Shown one piece after another: positions 43,715-52,533 of a DNA stretch of 61,824 nucleotides. The position numbers were made by a program, and so were the translations under genes. Positions within the stretch are counted from its first letter, which is position 1; each line of letters begins with the position of its first letter. Below the pieces are notes generated by a model. The model was not told where the DNA came from. It did not search any database and saw only the letters and a program-made list of their open reading frames with translations. Source of the DNA: Erythrobacter sp. (lineage in GTDB: Bacteria; Pseudomonadota; Alphaproteobacteria; Sphingomonadales; Sphingomonadaceae); assembly GCA_002695185.1 (NCBI GenBank), contig NZOF01000119.1:1-61824 (forward strand), read 5' to 3'.

Positions 43715-44043
43715 ATGCGCCTGTCCGTCGTCCCCATCGCCGCCTGACAACCGCCCTGTCCGCGATCGTCCTCACCACGGTCATGGCGCCTGCCGCCCAC
43801 GCTTCGGGCTCGTCCATGCCCTGGGAAGCCCCCCTACAATCCATCCTCCAGTCGATCGAAGGTCCGGTCGCCAAGATCATCGCGGTGATCATCATCATCA
43901 CCACCGGTCTGACGCTCGCGTTCGGCGACACATCAGGCGGTTTCCGCCGGCTGATCCAGATCGTCTTCGGCCTCTCGATCGCATTCGCCGCGTCGAGCTT
44001 CTTCCTCTCGTTCTTCTCGTTCGGCGGCGGGGCGCTCGTCTGA
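43711..44043 (+). CDS. trbC: TrbC: pilin precursor (VirB2 family)
   Basis: A 110-residue prepilin with a long signal sequence (TTALSAIVLTTVMAPAAHA) and two hydrophobic helices (VAKIIAVIIIITTGLTLAF and LIQIVFGLSIAFAASSFFLS). It is the major pilus subunit. Processing and possible cyclisation are expected to involve the TraF-type peptidase at 32320. It overlaps trbB by 4 bp and trbD by 1 bp. Confidence 0.92.
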   Translation: MNAPVRRPHRRLTTALSAIVLTTVMAPAAHASGSSMPWEAPLQSILQSIEGPVAKIIAVIIIITTGLTLAFGDTSGGFRRLIQIVFGLSIAFAASSFFLSFFSFGGGALV

Positions 44044-44324
44044 TGATGGGATGTGCCGATCAGGGCGGCGAGATCGCGGGCTATACGGTCCCGGTTCACA
44101 GGGCGCTCACAGAGCCAATCCTGCTCGGCGGCGCACCGCGCGGTCTCACCATCCTGAACGGCACGCTCGCAGGCGCCGTCGGCCTCGGCCTACGCCTCTG
44201 GCTCATCGGCATCGGGATCTGGGCCATCGGCCATGTCGTCGCCGTCTGGGCAGCCAAACGCGATCCGCTCTTCGTCGATGTGGTGCGCCGCCATCTGCGC
44301 ATCCCCGGCCATCTTTCCGTCTGA
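44043..44324 (+). CDS. trbD: TrbD: inner-membrane secretion component (VirB3 family)
   Basis: A 93-residue protein: YTVPVHRALTEPILLGGAPR is the characteristic TrbD start, followed by two membrane helices within ILNGTLAGAVGLGLRLWLIG and IGIWAIGHVVAVWAA, and the RDPLFVDVVRRHLRIP tail. It partners with the TrbE ATPase. The start overlaps the trbC stop (TGATG). Confidence 0.92.
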   Translation: MMGCADQGGEIAGYTVPVHRALTEPILLGGAPRGLTILNGTLAGAVGLGLRLWLIGIGIWAIGHVVAVWAAKRDPLFVDVVRRHLRIPGHLSV

Positions 44325-44334
44325 GGGAGCACAG

Positions 44335-46773
44335 ATGTTCAACCTGGCCGAATACCGCAACTGCAACAGCCGGCTCGCCGACTTCCTGCCCTGGGTGGCT
44401 CTGGTCGGCCAAGGCATCGTGCTCAACAAGGACGGCAGCTTCCAAAGGACTGCGCAGTTCCGCGGGCCGGATCTCGACTCCGCAGTGCCTGCCGAACTGG
44501 TCGCTGTGGCAGGACGGCTGAATAACGCCTTCCGCCGCCTCGGATCGGGCTGGGCGATCTTCGTAGAAGCCGATCGCCACGCCGCCGCTCACTATCCTGA
44601 CTGCCGGTTTCCCGACGCTGCCTCGGCACTGGTCGATGCCGAGCGCAAGGCCGATTTCGAGGAAGCCGGCGCACACTTCGAGTCCGCCTACTTTCTCACC
44701 ATCTGCTATCTGCCTCCGGCCGAGGACGCCTCCCGCGCAGAAACCTGGCTCTACGAAGGCCGGGAGCATTCCGGCATCGAGCCATTCGAAGTCCTGAGCG
44801 GCTTTGCGGACCGCACCGATCGCATCCTGCGGCTGATCGAAACCTTCATGCCCGAATGCCGCTGGCTGGGTGACGCTGAAACGCTGACCTACCTCCACGG
44901 CTGCGTATCGACCAAACGGCACCGGGTCCGCGTGCCTGAAACGCCGATGTACCTCGATGCGCTGCTCGCCGATCAGCCGCTGACCGGCGGCCTCGAGCCG
45001 CGCCTGGGCGCGTCGCATTTGCGAGTTCTCACCATCACCGGCTTTCCGACGGCCACCACGCCGGGCTTGCTCGACGAGCTCAATCGCCTGGCCTTTCCCT
45101 ACCGATGGGCGACACGCGCGATCCTGCTCGACAAGACCGATGCGACCAAGCTGCTGACCAAGATCAGACGGCAATGGTTCGCCAAGCGCAAAAGCGTCGC
45201 CGCGATCCTGAAAGAGGTGATGACCAACGAGGCGTCCGTCCTCGTCGATACCGATGCGGCGAACAAGGCCGCGGACGCCGACTTCGCGCTTCAGGAACTC
45301 GGCGCAGACTATGCCGGGATGACCTATGTCACCGCGACCGTGACGGTCTGGGATGCAGATCCGCGCGCCGCCGATGAAAAGCTGCGCCTCGTCGAGAAGA
45401 TCATCCAGGGCCGCGATTTCACCGCCAGCCCGGAGACCATCAACGCGGTCGATGCCTGGCTCGGCTCCCTGCCGGGGCACGTCTACGCCAACGTCCGACA
45501 GCCGCCCATCAGCACTTTGAACCTCGCCCACATGATACCCTTGTCAGCGGTGTGGGCGGGGCCGGAACGGGACGAGCATTTTGCAGCGCCCCCACTGCTC
45601 TTCGGCAAGACCGAAGGCTCGACCCCGTTCCGGTTTTCCCTTCACGTCGGCGATGTCGGGCACACGCTCGTCGTCGGCCCGACCGGCGCGGGCAAGTCCG
45701 TTCTCCTGGCCCTGATGGCGCTCCAATTCCGGCGCTACCCCGGTGCCCAGGTCTTTGCCTTCGATTTCGGTGGTTCGATCCGGGCGGCGGCGCTCGCCAT
45801 GGGCGGCGATTGGCACGATCTCGGCGGAGGGCTCACCGATGCAGCGCAGACATCCGTCAACCTGCAACCGCTCGCGCGCGTACACGATCTGGCCGAAAGG
45901 GGGTGGGCTGCTGACTGGATCAGCGCGATCCTGACACGCGAAGGCGTGGCAATGACGCCTGACGTGAAAGAGCACGTCTGGACCGCGCTGACCTCACTGG
46001 CCTCGGCGCCTGTCGATGAGCGGACGATCACCGGACTTGCGGTCCTCCTCCAGTCCAATGACCTGAAGCAAGCTCTTCGGCCCTATTGCGTCGGCGGCGC
46101 CTTTGGCCGCCTGCTCGATGCCGAGGCCGAATATCTCGGCAGCGCCACCGTGCAGGCTTTCGAGACCGAGGGTCTCATCGGCACCGGCGCGGCATCCGCA
46201 GTCCTGGCCTATCTCTTCCACCGGATCGAAGATCGGCTCGACGGATCGCCAACACTTGTCATCATCGACGAAGGCTGGCTCGCGCTCGACGACGAGGGGT
46301 TCGCCAGCCAGCTGCGCGAGTGGCTGAAAACACTGCGCAAGAAAAACGCCAGCGTCGTCTTCGCCACACAGTCGCTGTCCGACATCGAAGGGTCGGCAAT
46401 CGCACCCGCCATCATCGAGAGCTGCCAGACCCGGCTCCTTCTGCCCAATGAGCGTGCGATCGAGCCCCAGATCACGGCCATTTATCGCCGCTTTGGGCTC
46501 AACGATCGTCAGATCGAGATCATCGCGAGGGCTGCTCCCAAGCGCGACTATTACTGCCAGTCCCGGCGCGGCAACCGGCTCTTTGAGCTGGGTCTTTCCG
46601 ACGTCGCGCTGGCGCTCTGCGCTGCCTCATCGAAGACCGATCAAGCCGCCATCGCCCAGATCCTCAGCGAGCACGGACGCGAAGCCTTCCTCATTCAATG
46701 GCTTCGACACCGAGGGCTCGGTTGGGCCGCTGACCTCGTCCCCAACCTTACCAATCAGGACATAGCACCATGA
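44335..46773 (+). CDS. trbE: TrbE: type IV secretion ATPase (VirB4 family)
   Basis: An 812-residue ATPase from ATG 44335 (MFNLAEYRNCNSRLADFLPW; GAGGGAGC upstream). Walker A VGPTGAGKSVLLALM, Walker B TLVIIDEGWLAL, and the RKKNASVVFATQSLSDIEGS and PKRDYYCQSRRGNRLFELGL segments are typical. It powers pilin extraction and substrate transfer together with TrbB. It overlaps trbJ by 4 bp. Confidence 0.95.
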   Translation: MFNLAEYRNCNSRLADFLPWVALVGQGIVLNKDGSFQRTAQFRGPDLDSAVPAELVAVAGRLNNAFRRLGSGWAIFVEADRHAAAHYPDCRFPDAASALVDAERKADFEEAGAHFESAYFLTICYLPPAEDASRAETWLYEGREHSGIEPFEVLSGFADRTDRILRLIETFMPECRWLGDAETLTYLHGCVSTKRHRVRVPETPMYLDALLADQPLTGGLEPRLGASHLRVLTITGFPTATTPGLLDELNRLAFPYRWATRAILLDKTDATKLLTKIRRQWFAKRKSVAAILKEVMTNEASVLVDTDAANKAADADFALQELGADYAGMTYVTATVTVWDADPRAADEKLRLVEKIIQGRDFTASPETINAVDAWLGSLPGHVYANVRQPPISTLNLAHMIPLSAVWAGPERDEHFAAPPLLFGKTEGSTPFRFSLHVGDVGHTLVVGPTGAGKSVLLALMALQFRRYPGAQVFAFDFGGSIRAAALAMGGDWHDLGGGLTDAAQTSVNLQPLARVHDLAERGWAADWISAILTREGVAMTPDVKEHVWTALTSLASAPVDERTITGLAVLLQSNDLKQALRPYCVGGAFGRLLDAEAEYLGSATVQAFETEGLIGTGAASAVLAYLFHRIEDRLDGSPTLVIIDEGWLALDDEGFASQLREWLKTLRKKNASVVFATQSLSDIEGSAIAPAIIESCQTRLLLPNERAIEPQITAIYRRFGLNDRQIEIIARAAPKRDYYCQSRRGNRLFELGLSDVALALCAASSKTDQAAIAQILSEHGREAFLIQWLRHRGLGWAADLVPNLTNQDIAP

Positions 46774-47543
46774 AACTGCGTACCGCCCGCAGCGTTCGGC
46801 TCATTGCCGCGCTGCTTGTCGCCCCCGTCGCCCTCACGTCCATGCTGCCAACACCAGCATACGCCCAGTTCGGGTTTGGCGGGATTGTCTATGACCCCTC
46901 GAATTACGCCCAGAATGTGCTGACGGCGGCGCGATCGCTCCAGCAGATCACCAACCAGATCACGTCGCTCCAGAATCAGGCGCAGTCGCTGATCAACCAG
47001 GCGCGCAATCTGGCAAGCCTGCCGTATTCCGCGCTCCAGCAGCTCCAACAGTCGGTGCAGCGCACCCAGTCGCTCCTGAGCCAGGCGCAGAACATCGCCT
47101 ACGACGTGCAGTCGATCGACCGTGCGTTCCAGCTCAAATACGGCAGCACGGCGATGTCGGCGAGCGATACCCAGCTCATCGCCGATGCTCGCGCGCGCTG
47201 GCAGAATACGGTCGGCAGCTTGCAGGACGCGATGCGGGTGCAGGCAGGCGTCGTCGGCAATATCGACACCAACCGCACCCAGATGTCTGCCCTGATCGGC
47301 CAGAGCCAGGGCGCTACCGGAGCCTTGCAGGCGGCGCAGGCCGGCAATCAGCTTCTCGCCCTCCAGGCACAGCAATTGGCCGACCTTACTGCGCTCATCG
47401 CGGCCAATGGCCGGGCGCAGGCGCTTCAGTCAGCCGAACAGGCGGCCGCGGCCGCGCAGGGCCAGGAGCAGCGCCGCCGGTTCCTGACGCCGGGCAGCGG
47501 ATACCAGCCCGGCACCGCCAAAATGTTCCAGTCAGGCAACTGA
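46770..47543 (+). CDS. trbJ: TrbJ: periplasmic secretion component (VirB5 family)
   Basis: A 257-residue exported protein. The signal peptide ends at PTPAYA-Q. The mature part starts FGFGGIVYDPSNYAQNVLTA and is a long Gln/Ala-rich coiled-coil (SLQQITNQITSLQNQAQSLI), as usual for TrbJ. It is a minor pilus or adhesin-type component. Confidence 0.92.
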   Translation: MKLRTARSVRLIAALLVAPVALTSMLPTPAYAQFGFGGIVYDPSNYAQNVLTAARSLQQITNQITSLQNQAQSLINQARNLASLPYSALQQLQQSVQRTQSLLSQAQNIAYDVQSIDRAFQLKYGSTAMSASDTQLIADARARWQNTVGSLQDAMRVQAGVVGNIDTNRTQMSALIGQSQGATGALQAAQAGNQLLALQAQQLADLTALIAANGRAQALQSAEQAAAAAQGQEQRRRFLTPGSGYQPGTAKMFQSGN

Positions 47544-47552
47544 GGTCAGACG

Positions 47553-47849
47553 ATGGACGGCAAGACCCTCGCACGCATCGGCGCAGTCGTCTTCGTGGCC
47601 CTCGCTGTCACGGCGACTGCGATCGATATGAACCGCAGCGATGCAGGTCCGGAAACGGCCACCGAGAAGCCGCCGTCCATCGTCCGGCACGACCCGCTGG
47701 ATGACCAGCTTGCCCGCTGTTCGCAGGCAGGCGCAGCAGGAGCCAGCGACCCCCAATGCCTCAAGGCATGGGCTGACAATCGGCGCCGCTTCCTCGGGAC
47801 TGCGCCTGTGCCCGATCAGATCTCCTCAGACCGGCCGGAGGTCCGCTGA
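47553..47849 (+). CDS. trbK: TrbK-type putative entry exclusion protein
   Basis: A 98-residue protein with an N-terminal membrane or signal helix (IGAVVFVALAVTATAIDMNR), the conserved DPLDDQLARCSQAG and a tail with PQCLKAWADNRRRFLG. This matches the alternative TrbK group found between trbJ and trbL in Tn4371-like and sphingomonad elements. Such proteins limit redundant transfer between cells carrying the same element. Confidence 0.85.
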   Translation: MDGKTLARIGAVVFVALAVTATAIDMNRSDAGPETATEKPPSIVRHDPLDDQLARCSQAGAAGASDPQCLKAWADNRRRFLGTAPVPDQISSDRPEVR

Positions 47850-47851
47850 TC

Positions 47852-49192
47852 ATGGGCGACACCGGCGTCATCGACCATTTTCTCGAGGTCTTCACCCGCT
47901 ACATCGATGGAGGTTTCGGGCTTCTGCATGGCGAAGTCGCGTTCATCGCGACGACGCTGGTGGTCATCGACGTAACCCTTGCTGCCTTGTTCTGGTCGTG
48001 GGGCGCCGACGACGACATCATGGCGCGTCTCATCAAGAAGACACTGTTCGTGGGGATGTTCGCCTACATCATCGGCAACTGGAACAACCTTGCCCGCATC
48101 GTCTTCGAAAGCTTTGCCGGCCTCGGCCTGAAAGCAAGCGGAACAGGGTTCAGCACCGCAGATCTCCTGCGCCCCGGCAAGGTCGCGCAGACCGGGCTGG
48201 ACGCCGGGAGACCGTTGCTCGACTCGATTTCCGACCTGATGGGCTACTGGTCGTTCTTCGAGAACTTCATCCAGATCGCCTGCATGCTGTTCGCCTGGGC
48301 GCTCGTGCTGCTCGCCTTCTTCGTCCTCGCCATCCAGCTTTTCGTCACCCTGATCGAGTTCAAGCTGACGACGCTGGCGGGCTTCGTGCTCATCCCGTTC
48401 GGCCTTTTCGGCAAAAGTGCGTTCATGGCCGAACGTGTGCTCGGCAATGTCATCTCGTCGGGGATCAAGGTCCTCGTCCTCGCCGTGATCATCGGCATCG
48501 GCTCGACGCTCTTTTCCGAATTCACCGCCGGCTTTGGCGGAGCAACGCCTACAATCGATGATGCCATGGCGATCGTCCTTGCGGCGCTGTCGCTGCTTGG
48601 CCTTGGCATCTTCGGGCCGGGCATCGCCAATGGCATCGTATCGGGCGGCCCGCAGCTTGGCGCAGGCGCCGCCGTCGGAACAGGCCTTGCCGCTGGCGGC
48701 ATGGCCGTCGCCGGGGCCGCCGCCGCCGGTGCTGTCGCATCGGGCGGAGCCGCCCTTGCCGGCGGTGCGGCCGCCGCCGCTCGTGGCGGCGCTACGCTCG
48801 CAGGCGGTGCATCGACCGCGTACAGCCTCGGTGCCGCCGGACAATCTGGCGTTGGAGGTGTGGCGTCTGGCCTGGGCAATGTCGCCAGTACCGGCGCGCA
48901 GGCTGCCGCTTCGCCCTTCAAACGCGCAGCATCGAAGGCCACCGAAAGCCTGAAATCGAGTTACCAGTCCGGCGCCAATGCTGCGGCCGGGATCGCGGGC
49001 GCCACAGCCGATGCAGAATCGGCGGCTGCCGCTGCTGCAACCACCGTGGCTGCCGAGGGCCAGCCCGATTGGGCCAAGCGCATGAAGCGCAATCAGCAGC
49101 TTTCCCAAGGCGTTCAGGTCGCCGCGCACGCCGTCAAATCAGGCGACAGCCACGGCGGCGGTGCTTCCATCAACCTTTCAGAAAGCGACTGA
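47852..49192 (+). CDS. trbL: TrbL: polytopic inner-membrane channel protein (VirB6 family)
   Basis: A 446-residue protein: GVIDHFLEVFTRYIDGGFGL start, then about six membrane helices (for example IATTLVVIDVTLAALFWSW, IACMLFAWALVLLAFFVLA and AIVLAALSLLGLGIFGPG). A long Ala/Gly-rich low-complexity region follows at ~270-350, then a hydrophilic C terminus. This is the standard TrbL layout. It is 2 bp after trbK. Confidence 0.93.
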   Translation: MGDTGVIDHFLEVFTRYIDGGFGLLHGEVAFIATTLVVIDVTLAALFWSWGADDDIMARLIKKTLFVGMFAYIIGNWNNLARIVFESFAGLGLKASGTGFSTADLLRPGKVAQTGLDAGRPLLDSISDLMGYWSFFENFIQIACMLFAWALVLLAFFVLAIQLFVTLIEFKLTTLAGFVLIPFGLFGKSAFMAERVLGNVISSGIKVLVLAVIIGIGSTLFSEFTAGFGGATPTIDDAMAIVLAALSLLGLGIFGPGIANGIVSGGPQLGAGAAVGTGLAAGGMAVAGAAAAGAVASGGAALAGGAAAAARGGATLAGGASTAYSLGAAGQSGVGGVASGLGNVASTGAQAAASPFKRAASKATESLKSSYQSGANAAAGIAGATADAESAAAAAATTVAAEGQPDWAKRMKRNQQLSQGVQVAAHAVKSGDSHGGGASINLSESD

Positions 49193-49195
49193 GCC

Positions 49196-49885
49196 ATGAG
49201 CATCTTCAAAAGGCCATCAACCCACTACGGCAAATCGCCCGAACCCGAGACGCCCTACCAGCGCGCAGCGCAGATCTGGGACGACCGCATTGGTTCAGCC
49301 CGCGTCCAGGCCCGCAATTGGCGGCTCATGGCTTTCGGGTCCCTGACTTTGTCGGCAGGTCTGTCCGCAGTGCTCGTCTGGCAGACCGCCAGTGGCTCGA
49401 TCGTTCCCTGGGTGGTGCAGGTCGATCATCTGGGGCAGGCCCAGGCCGTCGCCCCCGCGACTGCCGACTATCAGCCGAGCGATCCGCAGATTGCGTTCTA
49501 TCTCGCGCGCTTCATCGAGCAGGTCCGCAGCATCCCGGCAGACCCCATCATCGTGCGCCAGAACTGGCTGCGCGCCTATGATTTCACGACGCAGGCCGGG
49601 GCTCTCGCGCTGGGGGACTATGCCCGTGCTAACGATCCCTTCGCCAAAGTCGGCAAGACGCAGGTCGCGATCGACGTATCCAGCGTCATCCGGGCCTCGC
49701 CCAGCTCGTTCCGCGTCGCCTGGGTCCAGCGAACCTATCAGGACGGTGCGCTTGCGGCGACCGAGCGCTGGACTGCCATTCTCACCATCGCCGTGCAGGC
49801 GCCCCGCGATCCCGAGAAACTCCGGGCCAATCCGCTCGGCATCTACATCAACGCCATCAACTGGTCGAAGGAGCTTGGACAATGA
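49196..49885 (+). CDS. trbF: TrbF: inner-membrane bridge protein (VirB8 family)
   Basis: A 229-residue bitopic protein: cytoplasmic start FKRPSTHYGKSPEPETPYQR, a membrane helix around LMAFGSLTLSAGLSAVLVWQ, and the periplasmic VirB8 domain (FYLARFIEQVRSIPADPIIV, QRTYQDGALAATERWTAIL, NPLGIYINAINWSKEL). It overlaps trbG by 4 bp. Confidence 0.94.
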   Translation: MSIFKRPSTHYGKSPEPETPYQRAAQIWDDRIGSARVQARNWRLMAFGSLTLSAGLSAVLVWQTASGSIVPWVVQVDHLGQAQAVAPATADYQPSDPQIAFYLARFIEQVRSIPADPIIVRQNWLRAYDFTTQAGALALGDYARANDPFAKVGKTQVAIDVSSVIRASPSSFRVAWVQRTYQDGALAATERWTAILTIAVQAPRDPEKLRANPLGIYINAINWSKELGQ

Positions 49886-50946
49886 CACACCCCTCGCGCG
49901 AAGCCATGAGCCCGAGTGTGGGGTTCCCGGCGTTCCTGTTCGCAGCCATCCCCGCCGTGTGCAGAACTGCGCTGCCGTTCCTGTTGGCCACGTCCACGCT
50001 GGGCGGCTGCGCCACGGTGCAAAAGCCGCCAGCCATCAATTTCGACGAGGCGCCCGCAGCCGTGCAAACGGTTGAACCATCGGCGCCCGTCAGCGTCGTT
50101 GAAATACCGCAGGTGCTGCCGCTGCCGGGTCAGCTGAAGCCGGTCGGTAGGGACGGGGCGGCCACGCCCGACTTGGCCGATCCAGCCTCGCGCGTGAACG
50201 CCGCCAACGCCGCCGCGCGCATGCAGCCGGTGAGGAACGGTTTCATCAACGCCATCCAGGCCTACCCGTTCGTCGAGGGGGCGCTTTACCAGGTTTATAC
50301 CGCGCCGGGACAGATCACCGACATCAGCCTGCAACCGGGCGAACAACTCGTGGGTCCCGGCCCCGTTGCTGCCGGCGATACGGTCCGCTGGATCATCGGC
50401 GACACCGAAAGCGGTGTCGGCGCGTCGCGGCAGGTCCACATCCTCGTCAAGCCGACGCGCGCATTGTTGATGACGAACCTCGTCATCAACACCAACTTGC
50501 GCACCTACCACATTGAGCTGCGCTCCACCGAGAAGACCTACATGGCGTCGGTCTCGTGGCAGTATCCGCAGGACCAGCTCATCGCGCTGCATCGCCAGAA
50601 TGCTGAAGCCAGGGCCGCCGAACCCATGGCGTCGGGCATCGATCTCACCCGCGTCAATTTCCGCTACGAGATTGCGGGCGATCGTGCGCCGTGGAAGCCG
50701 TTGCGGGCATTTGACGATAGCCGCCAGGTCTTCATCGAATTCCCGCGCGGTGTTGCTCAAGGCGAGATGCCGCCAATCTTCGTGGTCGGCCCCGAAGGCA
50801 GCACGTCCGAGCTGGTGAACTATCGGGTCCGGGCCAACTACATGATCGTCGATCGGCTGTTCGCGGCTGCGGAACTGCGCTTCGGCTCCGGCAAGCGCCA
50901 GCAGCGGGTCCGGATCTCCCGGACCGACGGGAGGCCGGCATCGTGA
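49882..50946 (+). CDS. trbG: TrbG: outer-membrane-associated channel protein (VirB9 family)
   Basis: A 354-residue protein. The N-terminal export signal ends in a lipobox-like LGGC (PFLLATSTLGGCATV), a Pro-rich linker follows, then the VirB9/CagX domain: NAIQAYPFVEGALYQVYTAP, GQITDISLQPGEQLV, TYHIELRSTEKTYMASVSWQ and NYMIVDRLFAAAELRFGS. It forms the outer ring with TrbI. Its stop overlaps the GTG start of trbI. Confidence 0.93.
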   Translation: MTHPSREAMSPSVGFPAFLFAAIPAVCRTALPFLLATSTLGGCATVQKPPAINFDEAPAAVQTVEPSAPVSVVEIPQVLPLPGQLKPVGRDGAATPDLADPASRVNAANAAARMQPVRNGFINAIQAYPFVEGALYQVYTAPGQITDISLQPGEQLVGPGPVAAGDTVRWIIGDTESGVGASRQVHILVKPTRALLMTNLVINTNLRTYHIELRSTEKTYMASVSWQYPQDQLIALHRQNAEARAAEPMASGIDLTRVNFRYEIAGDRAPWKPLRAFDDSRQVFIEFPRGVAQGEMPPIFVVGPEGSTSELVNYRVRANYMIVDRLFAAAELRFGSGKRQQRVRISRTDGRPAS

Positions 50947-52202
50947 GCGAACAACATGAACCCGGAAGGGAGAATGGTACCGTGGCGCAGGACACTGCCC
51001 CGCCGGAAACGGAAGACGAGGACGGCGCGCTGCCGCTCGTTAGCGAGCCGGTCGCCCGTATGCGGCTGCGGCCCGAGCCGCCCCGTGTGACCCGCCTGTC
51101 GCGCAAGGTGCTGGCTGGGGTTGGTATCGTGACGGGCCTCGGTATTGGCGGCGCGCTGATCTACGCACTCCAGGTCCAGCATGGCGGCAAGGCGGCCGAA
51201 GAACTGTACACGACGGATGGGCGCAGTGCGCCTGATGGCCTCGCGGGACTGCCAAAGGATTACGGCGCTGTCCCGCGACTTGGGCCACCGTTGCCTGGGG
51301 ATCTTGGGCGCCCGATACTTAATGCGCAAAACGGCAGTCAGCCCGTACCTGTACCGGGTATGGCGCAGCCGGTTGCCGCGCCTGCTGGTCCCGACCCGGA
51401 AGTCCAGCGCCGCTATCAGGAATTGGAGGCGGCCCGAACGGCTCGCCTGTTCTCTGCTTCCCAGGCGGTTTCCGGCAACGTGTCGCCTTCGGTTCCAGCG
51501 GCGGCCACGACAGACTTGGCAGGGCTTGGCCTCGCGCCGCAGCCGGCCACACCAACGGCGCAAGACCGGCAACTGGCTTTCCTTGGACAAAGCCCCGAAA
51601 AGCGCACAGTCGCGCCAGATCGGGTCATGGCACCAGCCTCCGCCAACGTCCTTCAGGCGGGCGCAGTCATTCCCGCCGCCCTGATCACTGGCATCCGCTC
51701 CGACGTGCCGGGGCAGATCACGGCGCAGGTCACGCAAAACGTCTACGATAGCCCCACAGGCCGCATCCTCCTGGTGCCTCAAGGGACCCGGATCATCGGC
51801 CAGTATGACAGTGGCGTCGGTTTCGGTCAGCGCCGGGTCTTGCTGGTCTGGAACCGCCTCATCATGCCCGACGGGCGCTCCATCGTTCTTGAGCGGCAAC
51901 CCGGCGCCAATGCCGAGGGCTACGCGGGCCTGGAAGATGGCGTCGATTTCCACTGGGGCGAGATGTTCAAGGCCGCGGCGCTTTCGACGCTGCTTTCGGT
52001 GGGCGCCGAGGCAGGAACCAGCCAGAACGAGAGCAGCCTGGTGCAGGCACTGCGATCTGGGGCCTCGAACAGCATCAGCCAGACCGGCCAGCAGATCGTC
52101 AGCCGCCAACTCGGCATCGCGCCTACTCTGACTATCAGACCGGGATTTCCGGTGCGGGTGATGGTCACGCGCGACCTCGTGCTCGAACCCTATGGAGGCT
52201 GA
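50943..52202 (+). CDS. trbI: TrbI: core channel protein (VirB10 family)
   Basis: A 419-residue protein starting at GTG 50943 (GTGA overlap with trbG). Acidic cytoplasmic start, a membrane helix around VLAGVGIVTGLGIGGALIYA, a Pro/Gln-rich periplasmic linker and the TrbI/VirB10 beta-barrel domain (PAALITGIRSDVPGQITAQV, GTRIIGQYDSGVGFGQRR, PGFPVRVMVTRDLVLEPY). It spans both membranes and gates the channel. Confidence 0.94.
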   Translation: MSEQHEPGRENGTVAQDTAPPETEDEDGALPLVSEPVARMRLRPEPPRVTRLSRKVLAGVGIVTGLGIGGALIYALQVQHGGKAAEELYTTDGRSAPDGLAGLPKDYGAVPRLGPPLPGDLGRPILNAQNGSQPVPVPGMAQPVAAPAGPDPEVQRRYQELEAARTARLFSASQAVSGNVSPSVPAAATTDLAGLGLAPQPATPTAQDRQLAFLGQSPEKRTVAPDRVMAPASANVLQAGAVIPAALITGIRSDVPGQITAQVTQNVYDSPTGRILLVPQGTRIIGQYDSGVGFGQRRVLLVWNRLIMPDGRSIVLERQPGANAEGYAGLEDGVDFHWGEMFKAAALSTLLSVGAEAGTSQNESSLVQALRSGASNSISQTGQQIVSRQLGIAPTLTIRPGFPVRVMVTRDLVLEPYGG

Positions 52203-52203
52203 G

Positions 52204-52440
52204 ATGACAAAGCTGAAACTTGGCCTGATCGCGGACGACAAGCCGGTCAAGGTCACACTGGAGCTGCCGGCAAACCTCCACCGCGATCTCGTCGCCTATG
52301 CAGCGATACTCGGCCGCGAGGCGGGGCATGTGACCGCGGATCCGATCCGTTTGATCGTGCCGATGCTTGAGCGCTTCATCGCTTCGGACCGGGGCTTTGC
52401 CAAAGCCCGGCGCGATGTCGAACGCCGAAACGGCGAATGA
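52204..52440 (+). CDS. DUF2274 domain-containing protein
   Basis: A 78-residue DUF2274 protein: MTKLKLGLIADDKPVKVTLE, LPANLHRDLVAYAAILGREA and PIRLIVPMLERFIASDRGFA. It resembles a ribbon-helix-helix-type small protein and is found right after trbI in this ICE family, where its role is not established. ATG 52204 lies 1 bp after the trbI stop. It is the last gene of the transfer operon; cargo begins after it. Confidence 0.86.
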   Translation: MTKLKLGLIADDKPVKVTLELPANLHRDLVAYAAILGREAGHVTADPIRLIVPMLERFIASDRGFAKARRDVERRNGE

Positions 52441-52533
52441 TAGCCTGACTGGCTTGTCCGAAAATCCGCATGCATATTTTGGACACCGAACACTCGACAT
52501 GATCAGCGTTGGTCCTCTCGATAGCAAAAGGCC

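Noticed and set aside
44203..45531. 442-codon open frame antisense to trbE
   Set aside because: Shadow of trbE codon usage; no ribosome binding site or domain.
48640..48960. GC-rich repeats in trbL as a possible repeat array
   Set aside because: They are codon-level Ala/Gly low complexity typical of TrbL, not a regular DNA repeat.
47816..49129. 437-codon open frame antisense to trbL
   Set aside because: Arises opposite the Ala/Gly-rich low-complexity part of TrbL; composition is not protein-like.
50838..52256. 472-codon open frame antisense to trbI
   Set aside because: trbI is complete with membrane helix and barrel domain and is coupled to trbG; the antisense frame is unsupported.
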